The notes under the pieces: model-generated
The model's input: the letters and a program-made list of their open reading frames with translations, nothing else
The model's database searches: none
Told to the model about the DNA's origin: nothing
Source: Ruminiclostridium sufflavum DSM 19573
GTDB lineage: Bacteria; Bacillota; Clostridia; Acetivibrionales; DSM-1351
Direction of reading: 5' to 3'
Assembly: GCF_003208175.1 (NCBI RefSeq)
Contig: NZ_QKMR01000011.1
Location: 62,001 to 126,000, forward strand
Length of the DNA stretch: 64,000 nt
Translations under genes and position numbers: made by a program
Shown here: positions 16,658 through 25,900 of the stretch, piece after piece
Numbering within the stretch: position 1 is the first letter of the stretch
Layout: each line of letters opens with the position of its first letter

Positions 16658-17107
16658 ATGCGGGCCGTTGTGCAAAGGGTAAAAAAGTCCAAAGTAACAG
16701 TTGATGAAAATATTACGGGAGAGATTGGTAAGGGGCTTATGGTGCTTTTAGGAGTGGGGCTTGAGGATTCCTTTTCCGATGCCGACTATCTTGCTGAAAA
16801 AATTCTTAAGCTGCGAATCTTTGAGGATGATAACGAAAAAATGAATAAATCTCTGCTTGATGCAGGGGGTGAAATACTTGTGATATCACAGTTCACATTG
16901 TACGGGGATTGCAGGAAGGGAAAAAGACCAAGCTTTGACAAGGCTGCAAGACCCGATAAAGCTAAAGAGCTTTATGAATATTTTGTAAACAAGTGCGAGG
17001 AATACGGAATAACTGCCCAGACAGGAATATTTCAGGCTCATATGCTTGTGGATATAAGCAATGACGGGCCTGTTACGCTTTTATTGGACAGCAGGAGGGA
17101 ATTTTAA
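16658..17107 (+). CDS. dtd: D-aminoacyl-tRNA deacylase
   Basis: This proofreading enzyme frees tRNA from mischarged D-amino acids (and Gly on tRNA-Ala). The 149 residues are the normal length. It starts [16 protein letters not shown] and has both signature segments, [18 protein letters not shown] and [11 protein letters not shown]; the Gly-cisPro dipeptide of the second pins the chirality pocket. The start is the ATG at 16658, with GGAGG 5 bases upstream; a GTG at 16646 lies on the ribosome site and is rejected. The leader is the 91-bp tandem repeat, so translation may be controlled by pairing of the ribosome site. relA and dtd are neighbours in most Firmicutes. Confidence 0.95.
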   Translation: MRAVVQRVKKSKVTVDENITGEIGKGLMVLLGVGLEDSFSDADYLAEKILKLRIFEDDNEKMNKSLLDAGGEILVISQFTLYGDCRKGKRPSFDKAARPDKAKELYEYFVNKCEEYGITAQTGIFQAHMLVDISNDGPVTLLLDSRREF

Positions 17108-17211
17108 AGTTAAAATTAAAAAGCAAGTCCTGAAAGATGGCTGCTTTGAAAAAAAGGAGGCTTGCTCTGTGCCGTTGTAATATTTGAGTTTTATCAAATA
17201 TTGGCATAGAT

Positions 17212-17844
17212 ATGATTATGATTATAAAACCTATTACAGGCGGTATGTATGATTCAATTTCGTATCTGGTGGGAGCCGGTAAAAAGGCAGTGCTGATTGA
17301 TGCGGGTGTCAGGAGTGAAAAGGTTTTTGCCGCTGCAAGGGAAGCTGACCTGACAATAGAAAAGGTGATACTTACCCATGGACATATTGACCACATTATA
17401 GAGCTGAATGATATTATAAAAGGTACAAATGCTATGGTATATATTCATACAGATGATGAAAATGCCTTGAAGGATGCGAGGTTTAATTTATCTGCTTTTG
17501 CGGGAAGAGCCTTTAGCTATCAAGGTAAATACGAGGTGCTGAGAGATGGCGGCAGGATACAGCTTGAAGATCTGGAGCTTCGGATTATTCATACTCCGGG
17601 GCATACTGCAGGCTCTATTTGTATTGAAGTGAATAATACCCTGTTTTCAGGGGATACCCTATTCAGGTTTGGTTATGGAAGAGTAGACTTTCCTAACGGC
17701 AGCTTTGAGGATATTTACAGATCTATTGTCAACAAGCTTTTTGCCTTGCCTGATGGCATGGTTGTATATCCGGGACATGGAAACAGCACGACAATTGAGC
17801 TGGAAAAAAGGGCAAATCCTATAAAGAGTGCTGCCCAGTGGTAA
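17212..17844 (+). CDS. Metallo-beta-lactamase-fold hydrolase, glyoxalase II-like
   Basis: The 210-residue cytoplasmic protein carries THGHIDH (His, His, Asp, His metal ligands), then the downstream ligands in HTPGHTAGS and FSGDTLF, and a final VVYPGHG. These are the hydroxyacylglutathione-hydrolase-like family motifs for two metals. The gene is often found between dtd and hemZ in clostridia, as here. The two ATGs at 17212 and 17218 are alternatives and no strong ribosome site precedes either. The substrate is unknown; a thioester is plausible. Confidence 0.85.
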   Translation: MIMIIKPITGGMYDSISYLVGAGKKAVLIDAGVRSEKVFAAAREADLTIEKVILTHGHIDHIIELNDIIKGTNAMVYIHTDDENALKDARFNLSAFAGRAFSYQGKYEVLRDGGRIQLEDLELRIIHTPGHTAGSICIEVNNTLFSGDTLFRFGYGRVDFPNGSFEDIYRSIVNKLFALPDGMVVYPGHGNSTTIELEKRANPIKSAAQW

Positions 17845-17862
17845 CTGAATAACGAGGATAAA

Positions 17863-19368
17863 ATGATATTTTACAAAAATGAAGTCCATAATGTAGATTA
17901 TGAATTTAAAGATATAATTAAATTGTTTTTTATGCCTGATGAAATGGAGTGCATGGATAAGCCGTGGGATAATTGTTCCGGGGCGTTTCTTTTATGCGGT
18001 AAATCTGTACATGACGGCAAGGAATACATTAAGCTCGTGCTGAAGGATGCAAATGTTGAGGATACGGTTGAAATAGCCAGTGATAATGCTTTTGATACTG
18101 GGAATAAGCAGCAGCTTAAAGATTTTAAGCGGGTTTTCAAAAGAAAGCTATTCCTGCTTTTGACTAAATATACGGGAAAAGCTGTACCGTGGGGGATATT
18201 GACCGGAATCAGGCCGGCAAAGCTGGTAAATGAATTTATTGACAGGGGAATGAGTAAAAAGGATATCATTTCTGCCTTGAAAAATGATTATTTTGTTGAG
18301 AATAATAAGGCCCGCCTTATATATGAGGTGGCAGAAAACCAGAGACATATATACTTAAATTCAAAAGACAGCTGCGTTTCACTTTACATAGGTATTCCCT
18401 TCTGTCCCACCCGCTGCCTGTACTGCTCATTCAGCTCAAGTACCCTTGCACAGTACGGGAAAGCAGTAGCTTCATATGTGGATGCTTTGCTCAAGGAAAT
18501 AAAGCATACCGGAAAAATGATAAAAGACAATAAATTTGAAATTGAAAGCATTTATATAGGCGGAGGAACGCCGACTTCACTGAATGCCTCCCAGCTGTCA
18601 AAGCTTTTGGGAGGAATAGAGGAGCATTTGGATTTGCGCGGTCTGAAGGAATATACAGTTGAAGCAGGCCGGCCGGATACAATTGATATTGATAAGCTAA
18701 GGGTGATAAGGAACAGTCTGGTAACAAGAATAAGCATAAATCCTCAGACAATGAATGCCGTTACACTTGAAAAAATAGGGAGAAAGCACTCTCCCGAGGA
18801 TATAGAGAAAGCCTTTTACATGGCGCGGGATATGGGCTTTGATAATATTAACATGGACTTGATCTGCGGACTTCCCGGAGAAGATACAGCTATGTTCGGA
18901 AGGACTCTCGAAAGGCTTAAGCCAATGGAGCCTGACAGCCTGACGGTTCATACAATGGCGATTAAAAGGGCATCCAGACTTACAGAGGAAAAAGAGAAAT
19001 ATAATCTCGAGGCACAATACGGACAAGTTTCAAGGATGGCGGCTATGGCTGAGGAATATGCCCGGGATATGGGACTTGTTCCTTATTATCTATACAGGCA
19101 GAAAAACATATTGGGCAATCTGGAGAATGTAGGATACAGCCAAAGGGATAAGGAATGCCTGTATAATATTCAGATAATGGAGGAAAGGCAATCTGTTTTT
19201 GCATGCGGGGCCGGGGCGGCTACAAAGTTGGTTTTTCCTCAAAACAGAATAGAGAGGGCATTTAATGTTAAGACTGTGGAAGAGTATCTGGGAAGAGTAG
19301 ACGAAATGCTTGAACGTAAAGCTAAACTAATCGAGCAATATAAAATAATAAATATTGACAATAGGTAA
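17863..19368 (+). CDS. hemZ: Radical SAM coproporphyrinogen dehydrogenase-like protein HemZ
   Basis: This radical SAM protein of 501 residues has the cluster-binding CPTRCLYC (Cys181, Cys185, Cys188) in the expected IPFCPTRCLYCSF context. The SAM-binding YIGGGTPTSL and a later DLICGLPGED match HemN/HemZ proteins. The roughly 165-residue N-terminal extension before the core and the C-terminal HemN-like part are typical of HemZ. The family role is oxygen-independent conversion of coproporphyrinogen III in haem synthesis. Several HemN-like proteins have other roles, so the substrate is inferred. It starts 18 bases after the preceding hydrolase and is probably co-transcribed with it. Confidence 0.85.
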   Translation: MIFYKNEVHNVDYEFKDIIKLFFMPDEMECMDKPWDNCSGAFLLCGKSVHDGKEYIKLVLKDANVEDTVEIASDNAFDTGNKQQLKDFKRVFKRKLFLLLTKYTGKAVPWGILTGIRPAKLVNEFIDRGMSKKDIISALKNDYFVENNKARLIYEVAENQRHIYLNSKDSCVSLYIGIPFCPTRCLYCSFSSSTLAQYGKAVASYVDALLKEIKHTGKMIKDNKFEIESIYIGGGTPTSLNASQLSKLLGGIEEHLDLRGLKEYTVEAGRPDTIDIDKLRVIRNSLVTRISINPQTMNAVTLEKIGRKHSPEDIEKAFYMARDMGFDNINMDLICGLPGEDTAMFGRTLERLKPMEPDSLTVHTMAIKRASRLTEEKEKYNLEAQYGQVSRMAAMAEEYARDMGLVPYYLYRQKNILGNLENVGYSQRDKECLYNIQIMEERQSVFACGAGAATKLVFPQNRIERAFNVKTVEEYLGRVDEMLERKAKLIEQYKIINIDNR

Positions 19369-19423
19369 AGCAAATTTTAAAATATATAATATGTTAATAT
19401 TGTAAAAACCTTAAAAGGGAAAA

Positions 19424-19448
19424 GGTCAATTACGGCTCAAACCCAAGC
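19424..19448 (-). repeat. Fragment of the dispersed element ahead of the T-box
   Basis: GGTCAATTACGGCTCAAACC matches the reverse of the GGCTTGAACCGTAATTGAC arm. The rest of the element is missing, as if the T-box leader replaced it. Confidence 0.45.
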
Positions 19449-19449
19449 T

Positions 19450-19698
19450 ATCGGTCGATGAAACCGGATTTTTAGCCGGTAGCAAGGCTATTTAAGGGAA
19501 AAGCTGTCTCGGACTGTAAGCAGCTTATAGTAAAATTGAGGAAAGACACCCTCTTAGGAGCCTGATCTCCGTGGTCGATGAGGAAGCTCATCCGTATTCT
19601 GCGTTAAAGAGTTTAAGCAGGTTCTATATTTATAGAGTAATTAGGGTGGCACCGCGGGAAGTTTCCTCTCGTCCCTTGCTGGGATTAGAGGGCTTTTT
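19450..19698 (+). promoter_or_regulatory. T-box leader controlling hisS-aspS
   Basis: The T-box sequence AGGGTGGCACCGCGGGA is at 19643-19659. The competing terminator (CCTCTC...GAGGGC then TTTTTT) is at about 19664-19698. Stem I can be drawn from AGGCT (19485-19489) to AGCCT (about 19559-19563). Its distal arm is AAGCTG/CAGCTT, with GGACTGTAAGC in the loop. The 3' strand of the specifier region reads GGAAAGACACCC. GAC at 19545-19547 is followed by A and CC in the usual way; CAC at 19547-19549 overlaps it. A GATGAG/CTCATC hairpin (19577-19592) fits stem III. Uncharged tRNA pairs with the specifier and with the antiterminator bulge and lets transcription continue. Confidence 0.95.
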
Positions 19699-19735
19699 TA
19701 TGTTAAAAATTATATATATGATAGGAGTTGTGCAA

Positions 19736-21052
19736 ATGGCAAATCAGACAGTTACGCCTTCAATACTTCCGGGTTTTATGGAGCTGTTACCTGCAGACCA
19801 GCTTTTATTTAATGATATGCTGGATACAATCAAAAGAACATATGAAAAGTATGGGTTTATACCTGTTGATACACCGGTGATTGAAAAATCAGAGGTGCTT
19901 TTGGCAAAAGGCGGCGGAGAAACCGAAAAACAAATATACAGGTTTAATAAGGGTGATAATGATTTATCCTTAAGATTTGATTTGACTGTACCTTTGGCCA
20001 GATATGTTTCACAGCATTTTGGAGAATTGACTTTTCCTTTCAAGAGATATCACACAGGTAAGGTATTCAGGGGTGAAAAGCCTCAAAAGGGTAGATTCAG
20101 AGAGTTCTACCAATGTGATATAGACATCATAGGAAATGAAAGCCTAAGTGTCATAAATGACGCAGAGATATTGAGCGTTATTTATTCAACCTTTAAAGCT
20201 CTGGGCTTTGATGATTTTACCATTAGAATCAACAACAGAAAAATATTAAACGGCTTCTTTGAAAGCTTGAAGGTTTCCGACAAGGCAGAGGTATTGAGAA
20301 CTATTGACAAGCTTGAAAAGATAGGCAGGGATGCCGTGGCGGCAGAGCTCAAAGCAATCGGGCTTTCAACAGAGGATGCTGAAGGTGTTCTGAAATTTGT
20401 TAATATTAAAGGAAGCTGCAGGGATATTGTCAGCAGTTTAAGAGAACTGGGAATAGATAATGCTGTATTTGCAGAAGGTGTGAATGAACTTGAGCTGGTG
20501 CTTAATTATATTGCTTCCTTCAAGGTTCCCTCTGCAAATTATACTGTGGATTTAACCATAGCCAGAGGATTAGACTACTATACCGGAACGATTTATGAAA
20601 CTGTATTGAATCAGTACCCTTCAATCGGGAGCGTGTGCTCGGGCGGGAGATATGACAATCTGGCACAGAACTACACAAGCAGGAAGCTTCCGGGTGTGGG
20701 AATATCCATAGGGCTTACAAGACTTTTTTATCAGCTCAGGGCGGCAGGAGTAGTGGGCGGCAGTAAAAAAGCAACTCCTTCAAAAATTCTTGTGATTCCT
20801 ATGCAGGAAACAATGGCTCAGTCTCTGGAGATGGCAACTAAGCTGAGAGAAGCAGATATTCCAGCAGAGATATATTTTAATGAGGGGAAAATGGGCAAAA
20901 AGTTCTCCTATGCTGACAAGCTGGGAATTCCCTTTGTAGTTGTTGTCGGTGAGGACGAGGTTAAATCGGGGAAATTCAAGCTTAAAAACATGGAAACGGG
21001 AGAGCAGGAGGAGCTTTTGCTGGCTCAGATAATTGAAAAGCTGAAAGCTTGA
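19736..21052 (+). CDS. hisS: Histidyl-tRNA synthetase
   Basis: This class II synthetase charges tRNA-His. The start at 19736 (MANQTVTPSILPGF, GGAG 8 bases upstream) gives 438 residues; longer readings run back into the T-box leader and are rejected. The catalytic region holds LRFDLTVPLARYV, the motif 2 region RGEKPQKGRFREFYQCDIDIIG, the histidine-binding ARGLDYYTGTIYE, and motif 3 GVGISIGLTRLF. A C-terminal anticodon-binding domain follows (about 345-438). The sequence is of the clostridial HisS subtype. aspS follows 70 bases later, and both lie behind one T-box. Confidence 0.93.
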   Translation: MANQTVTPSILPGFMELLPADQLLFNDMLDTIKRTYEKYGFIPVDTPVIEKSEVLLAKGGGETEKQIYRFNKGDNDLSLRFDLTVPLARYVSQHFGELTFPFKRYHTGKVFRGEKPQKGRFREFYQCDIDIIGNESLSVINDAEILSVIYSTFKALGFDDFTIRINNRKILNGFFESLKVSDKAEVLRTIDKLEKIGRDAVAAELKAIGLSTEDAEGVLKFVNIKGSCRDIVSSLRELGIDNAVFAEGVNELELVLNYIASFKVPSANYTVDLTIARGLDYYTGTIYETVLNQYPSIGSVCSGGRYDNLAQNYTSRKLPGVGISIGLTRLFYQLRAAGVVGGSKKATPSKILVIPMQETMAQSLEMATKLREADIPAEIYFNEGKMGKKFSYADKLGIPFVVVVGEDEVKSGKFKLKNMETGEQEELLLAQIIEKLKA

Positions 21053-21122
21053 CCGGCAGTAGATTTAAAAGATATTTAATAAATTAAGTATACCGCAGAA
21101 GGCGGCTTATGGAGGTATGAAA

Positions 21123-22904
21123 ATGGGTGAATCAATATACGGGCTGAAAAGAAGTCACAAGTGTACTGAGTTAGGTAACGGAAATATCGGTGAAACCGTA
21201 ACTGTAATGGGATGGGTTCAGAAGCAAAGAAATCTGGGCAGCTTGGTTTTCGTGGATTTAAGGGACATTTCTGGAATATTGCAGATTGTTTTTACGGATA
21301 AAGACGGCGAGATGTTTGAAAAGGCAAAAGCAATAAGAAGTGAATTTGTTCTTGCAGTTGTGGGTACAGTTGCCGCGAGGGCACCTGAGGCTGTAAATAA
21401 GAAAATGGCAACCGGAGGAATAGAAATAACCGCAAAGGAGCTGAGAATTCTCAGCACTGCCGAAACTCCTCCTATTTATATTGAAGAAAAGCTGGATGCC
21501 AACGAAATGACAAGATTGAAATACAGATATCTGGATTTAAGAAGACCTGACATGCAGAGGAATTTTATCCTTAGACACAGAGTTGCAAAGGTTGCACGTG
21601 ATTATTACGATGAAAACGGCTTTCTGGAGGTTGAGACACCTATACTGATAAAGAGTACTCCGGAGGGGGCCAGAGATTACCTTGTTCCGAGCAGAGTCCA
21701 TCAGGGCAAGTTTTTCGCACTGCCTCAGTCACCCCAGTTATATAAGCAGCTTCTTATGGTCTCGGGCTTTGACAGGTACTTCCAGATAGCGAAATGCTTC
21801 AGGGATGAAGACCTTAGAGCAGACAGACAGCCTGAATTTACGCAGATAGATATTGAAATGTCCTTTGTTAATGCGGATGATGTAATTACCTGCAATGAAG
21901 GCTTTATAAAAAGAGTATTCAAGGAAGCTTTAAATGTTGAGCTTGAAACTCCGTTTATTAGAATGCCTTACGCAGAGGCAATGGAGAGGTTTGGCTCGGA
22001 TAAGCCTGATATCCGCTTCGGAATGGAACTTGTAAATATGTCTGATCTGGTTGCGGATTGCGGGTTTAAGGTGTTTACCGATGCAGTTGCCTCAGGAGGA
22101 AGTGTCAGGGCTATTAATGCCAAAGGCTGCTCCAAATTCAGCAGAAAGGAAATAGATGCCTTGGCAGAGGTTGTCAAAACCTATAAGGCTAAAGGAATGG
22201 CATGGATATCAGTGGGAGCGGATAATGAAATTAAATCCTCCTTTGCAAAGTTTATGACAGAGGATGAAATGAAGGCACTGCTTGAAAGAGCAGGGGCAGA
22301 AGCAGGAGACCTGGTATGCTTTGTTGCGGACAGAAGCAATGTTGTCTTTAATGCACTGGGCCAGCTCAGGCTTGAGGTTGCCCGCAGGCTTAACATATTA
22401 AATCCGGACGAGTTCAAATTCCTTTGGGTAACAGAATTTCCGTTTTTTGAATATAGTGAAGAGGAACAAAGATATATGGCTATGCATCATCCTTTTACAT
22501 GCCCTATGGACGAAGACCTTGAATTGCTTGATACCGATCCCGGCAAGGTACGTGCGAAGGCATATGATATAGTATTGAACGGCGTGGAGCTGGGTGGAGG
22601 CAGTATAAGGATTCATATGCAGGAATTGCAGGCAAAGATGTTAAAATTGCTTGGATTTACCGAGGAGGATGCAAACAGAAAATTCGGCTTCCTGCTGAAT
22701 GCGTTCAGGTACGGAACCCCACCCCATGGCGGAATGGCCTTTGGTCTGGACAGAATGCTTATGCTTATGGCGAAAACAGATAGCATCAGGGATGTAATAG
22801 CCTTTCCAAAGGTACAGAATTCATCGTCTCCTATGGATAATGCACCTGACATTGTTGATGAGATTCAATTGGAAGAACTTCACATTAAAATAGCAGAGGA
22901 ATAA
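21123..22904 (+). CDS. aspS: Aspartyl-tRNA synthetase
   Basis: This is a bacterial-type class II enzyme of 593 residues. The N-terminal OB anticodon-binding domain (about 15-105) contains VMGWVQKQRNLGSLVFVDLRD. Motif 2 lies in CFRDEDLRADRQPEFTQIDIEMSF, the bacterial GAD insertion covers about 290-420, and GGGSIRIH and motif 3 GLDRMLML come near the end. The ATG at 21123 is chosen because GGAGG at 21111-21115 is 7 bases away; an ATG at 21117 is only one base away. It lies in the T-box-hisS-aspS operon. Whether it is discriminating or also makes Asp-tRNA-Asn cannot be told here. Confidence 0.95.
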   Translation: MGESIYGLKRSHKCTELGNGNIGETVTVMGWVQKQRNLGSLVFVDLRDISGILQIVFTDKDGEMFEKAKAIRSEFVLAVVGTVAARAPEAVNKKMATGGIEITAKELRILSTAETPPIYIEEKLDANEMTRLKYRYLDLRRPDMQRNFILRHRVAKVARDYYDENGFLEVETPILIKSTPEGARDYLVPSRVHQGKFFALPQSPQLYKQLLMVSGFDRYFQIAKCFRDEDLRADRQPEFTQIDIEMSFVNADDVITCNEGFIKRVFKEALNVELETPFIRMPYAEAMERFGSDKPDIRFGMELVNMSDLVADCGFKVFTDAVASGGSVRAINAKGCSKFSRKEIDALAEVVKTYKAKGMAWISVGADNEIKSSFAKFMTEDEMKALLERAGAEAGDLVCFVADRSNVVFNALGQLRLEVARRLNILNPDEFKFLWVTEFPFFEYSEEEQRYMAMHHPFTCPMDEDLELLDTDPGKVRAKAYDIVLNGVELGGGSIRIHMQELQAKMLKLLGFTEEDANRKFGFLLNAFRYGTPPHGGMAFGLDRMLMLMAKTDSIRDVIAFPKVQNSSSPMDNAPDIVDEIQLEELHIKIAEE

Positions 22905-22970
22905 TGTGATATAATCATAAATATAGATATATAAATTTTTCTTTAAAATATAGCTGGGGATTAGGTAAAG

Positions 22971-25900
22971 ATGAAAAAGTGTTATCATGTGGGGTTAGAT
23001 GTAGGTTCAACTACTGTAAAGATAGTGGTAATTGACAATAATAATATTATTCTTTATTCAAAATATCAGAGGCATTATTCGGATATAAGAAAAACGATTT
23101 TTGAAGTGATGGATGAGACCTGCAGCCGTTTTTATCAGGACGAATGCACTGTCATGATAACGGGCTCAGGCGGGCTGTCGGTTTCCCAGTGGCTGCGTCT
23201 GGATTTTATTCAGGAGGTTATTGCAGGCTCGGAGGCTGTTCAGAAGCTTATTCCTAAAACTGATGTTGCCATAGAGCTGGGCGGAGAGGACGCAAAGATA
23301 ACCTATTTCAAAGGCGGTCTTGAGCAAAGAATGAATGGTACCTGCGCAGGCGGTACGGGTTCATTTATTGATCAGATGGCATCTCTTCTGCAGACTGATG
23401 CAGCCGGGCTCAATGAGCTTGCAAAAGGCAGCAGGGTAATATATCCTATTGCTGCCAGATGCGGTGTGTTTGCCAAAACTGACATTCAGCCGTTATTGAA
23501 TGAAGGAGCGGCAAAAGAGGATGTTGCCGCTTCGGTTTTTCAGTCTGTCGTAAATCAAACTATAAGCGGTTTGGCCTGCGGTAAGCCTATAAAGGGCAAT
23601 ATTGCATTTTTGGGAGGACCACTGCATTTTCTGTCCGAGCTTAGAAAAAGATTTGAGATTACTTTGAAGCTTAAGCCGGAGGAAGTGATATTTCCTGAGA
23701 ATTCCCAGATTTTTGTAGCAGTGGGAGCGGCACTTTCGTCTAAGGAAGGCAGAAGGATATCCTTTAAGGAATTGAAGGAAAAGCTGCCGGAGATTAATAC
23801 TGTTTCTGTACACGAGGTTGAAAGGCTGAGGCCTTTGTTCAATAATCAGGAGGAGCTTGATGAGTTCAGGACAAGACATGCAAAAGCCTCTGTAAGGACA
23901 AAGTCTCTGTCTGACTACAAGGGCGACTGCTTTTTTGGAATAGATGCAGGTTCAACAACCACAAAGGCAGTTTTAATAGACACGGAAGGGGAATTGCTCT
24001 ATTCCTATTATGGAAGCAACCAAGGCAGTCCTTTAAATTCTTCAATAAAAATCCTTAAGGATATTTATTCAAAGCTGCCTCTTGATGCCAGAATAGTCAA
24101 TTCTACTGTCACAGGCTACGGGGAAGGCTTGATAAAGGCTGCTCTCGGAATAGATATAGGTGAAATAGAAACAATAGCCCACTACAAGGCAGCCGATTTT
24201 TTCCTGCCGGGCGTAGATTTTATACTTGATATCGGCGGACAGGATATGAAATGCTTAAAAGTCAAGGACGGCATTATTGACAGTATAATGCTGAACGAAG
24301 CCTGTTCCTCAGGCTGCGGGTCTTTTATCGAAACCTTTGCGAAATCCTTGAATTCAACTGTCGAGGAATTTGCAGCTCAGGCGTTGCTGGCTGAAAAGCC
24401 GGTTGACTTAGGCTCAAGATGTACTGTTTTCATGAATTCAAGAGTAAAGCAGGCTCAGAAGGAAGGGGCTCAGGTAGGGGATATTTCTGCCGGGCTGTCT
24501 TATTCTGTGGTTAAAAATGCACTGCTCAAGGTTATTAAAATTCGTGACCCTAAGGATATGGGTGATAAAATTATTGTACAGGGCGGTACCTTTTTAAATG
24601 ATGCGGTTTTGAGAAGCTTTGAGCTTATTTCCGAGAGAGATGCAATCAGGCCTGATATAGCCGGGCTGATGGGAGCTTTTGGAGCAGCGCTTATTGCAAA
24701 AGAGAGGTACGGAGGAAATAAGACTTCCCTTCTGACAAAAGAAAATATAGGTGACTTTGAATACAGCACCGAGCTGCAAAGATGTAAATTCTGCAATAAC
24801 AGCTGCTTGCTCACTATAAATCATTTTAACGACGGCAGCAGGTTTGTTTCGGGCAACAGGTGTGAAAGAGGCGCGGGAATAGAAGTAAATGATGCTGATG
24901 TTCCCAATTTGTATGATTATAAGTACAAGAGAATTGTCGGCTATAAGCAAAAAAATGATATTGAATATACGAGGGGAACAGTAGGGATTCCGCGTGTTTT
25001 AAACATGTATGAGAATTACCCCTTCTGGTTTACTTTCTTTGATGCGCTGAAATTCAGAGTTGAGCTTTCTCCCCGCTCTTCAAAAAAAATATACGAGCTG
25101 GGAATAGAAACTATGCCGTCCGAATCGGTCTGCTATCCTGCAAAGCTTGTTCACGGTCATATAATGAGTCTTATAAACAAAAAGGTAAACCTTATATTTT
25201 ATCCGTGCATACCTTATGAAATGATAGAGGATGCAGGAGCGGACAATCATTATAATTGTCCGATAGTGACCTCGTATCCTGAGGTTATAAAAAACAACAT
25301 GGATGTATTAAAGTCAAACAATATAAAATTCTTAAATCCATTCCTTCCTTATGATAACAGGGGAAAATTGAAAACAAGGCTATACGAGGTCTTTGGAAAG
25401 GAATTCAATGTATCGCGCTCTGAAATAGACGAGGCAGTTGATAAGGCGTGGACTGAAGATGAAAACGTAAAAAACGATATTCGGAAAAAGGGAGAGGAAG
25501 CATTAAAGTATCTCAGAGAACAGGGAAAAAAAGGGATTGTATTGGCTGGAAGGCCTTACCATATTGACCCCGAAATTAATCATGGAATTCCTCAGATAAT
25601 AACTACTCATGGTTTTGCGGTGCTGACAGAGGATTCTGTGGCACATCTGGGAATTACGGAGCGGCCTCTCAGAGTTGTTGACCAGTGGAAATACCATACA
25701 CGGCTGTATGCTGCCGCAAATGTAGTCAATGAATATCCGGAGCTTGAAATGATACAGTTAAATTCCTTCGGCTGCGGCTTAGATGCCGTTACTACGGATC
25801 AGGTTCAGGAAATACTGAAAGCAAATGACAATATATATACAGTTCTGAAAATTGATGAAGTAAATAACTTAGGCGCCGCAAGAATCAGAATCAGATCTCT

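Noticed and set aside
19571-19735. N-terminal extension of histidyl-tRNA synthetase
   Set aside because: The longer frame runs through the T-box antiterminator and terminator; a proper ribosome site precedes 19736.
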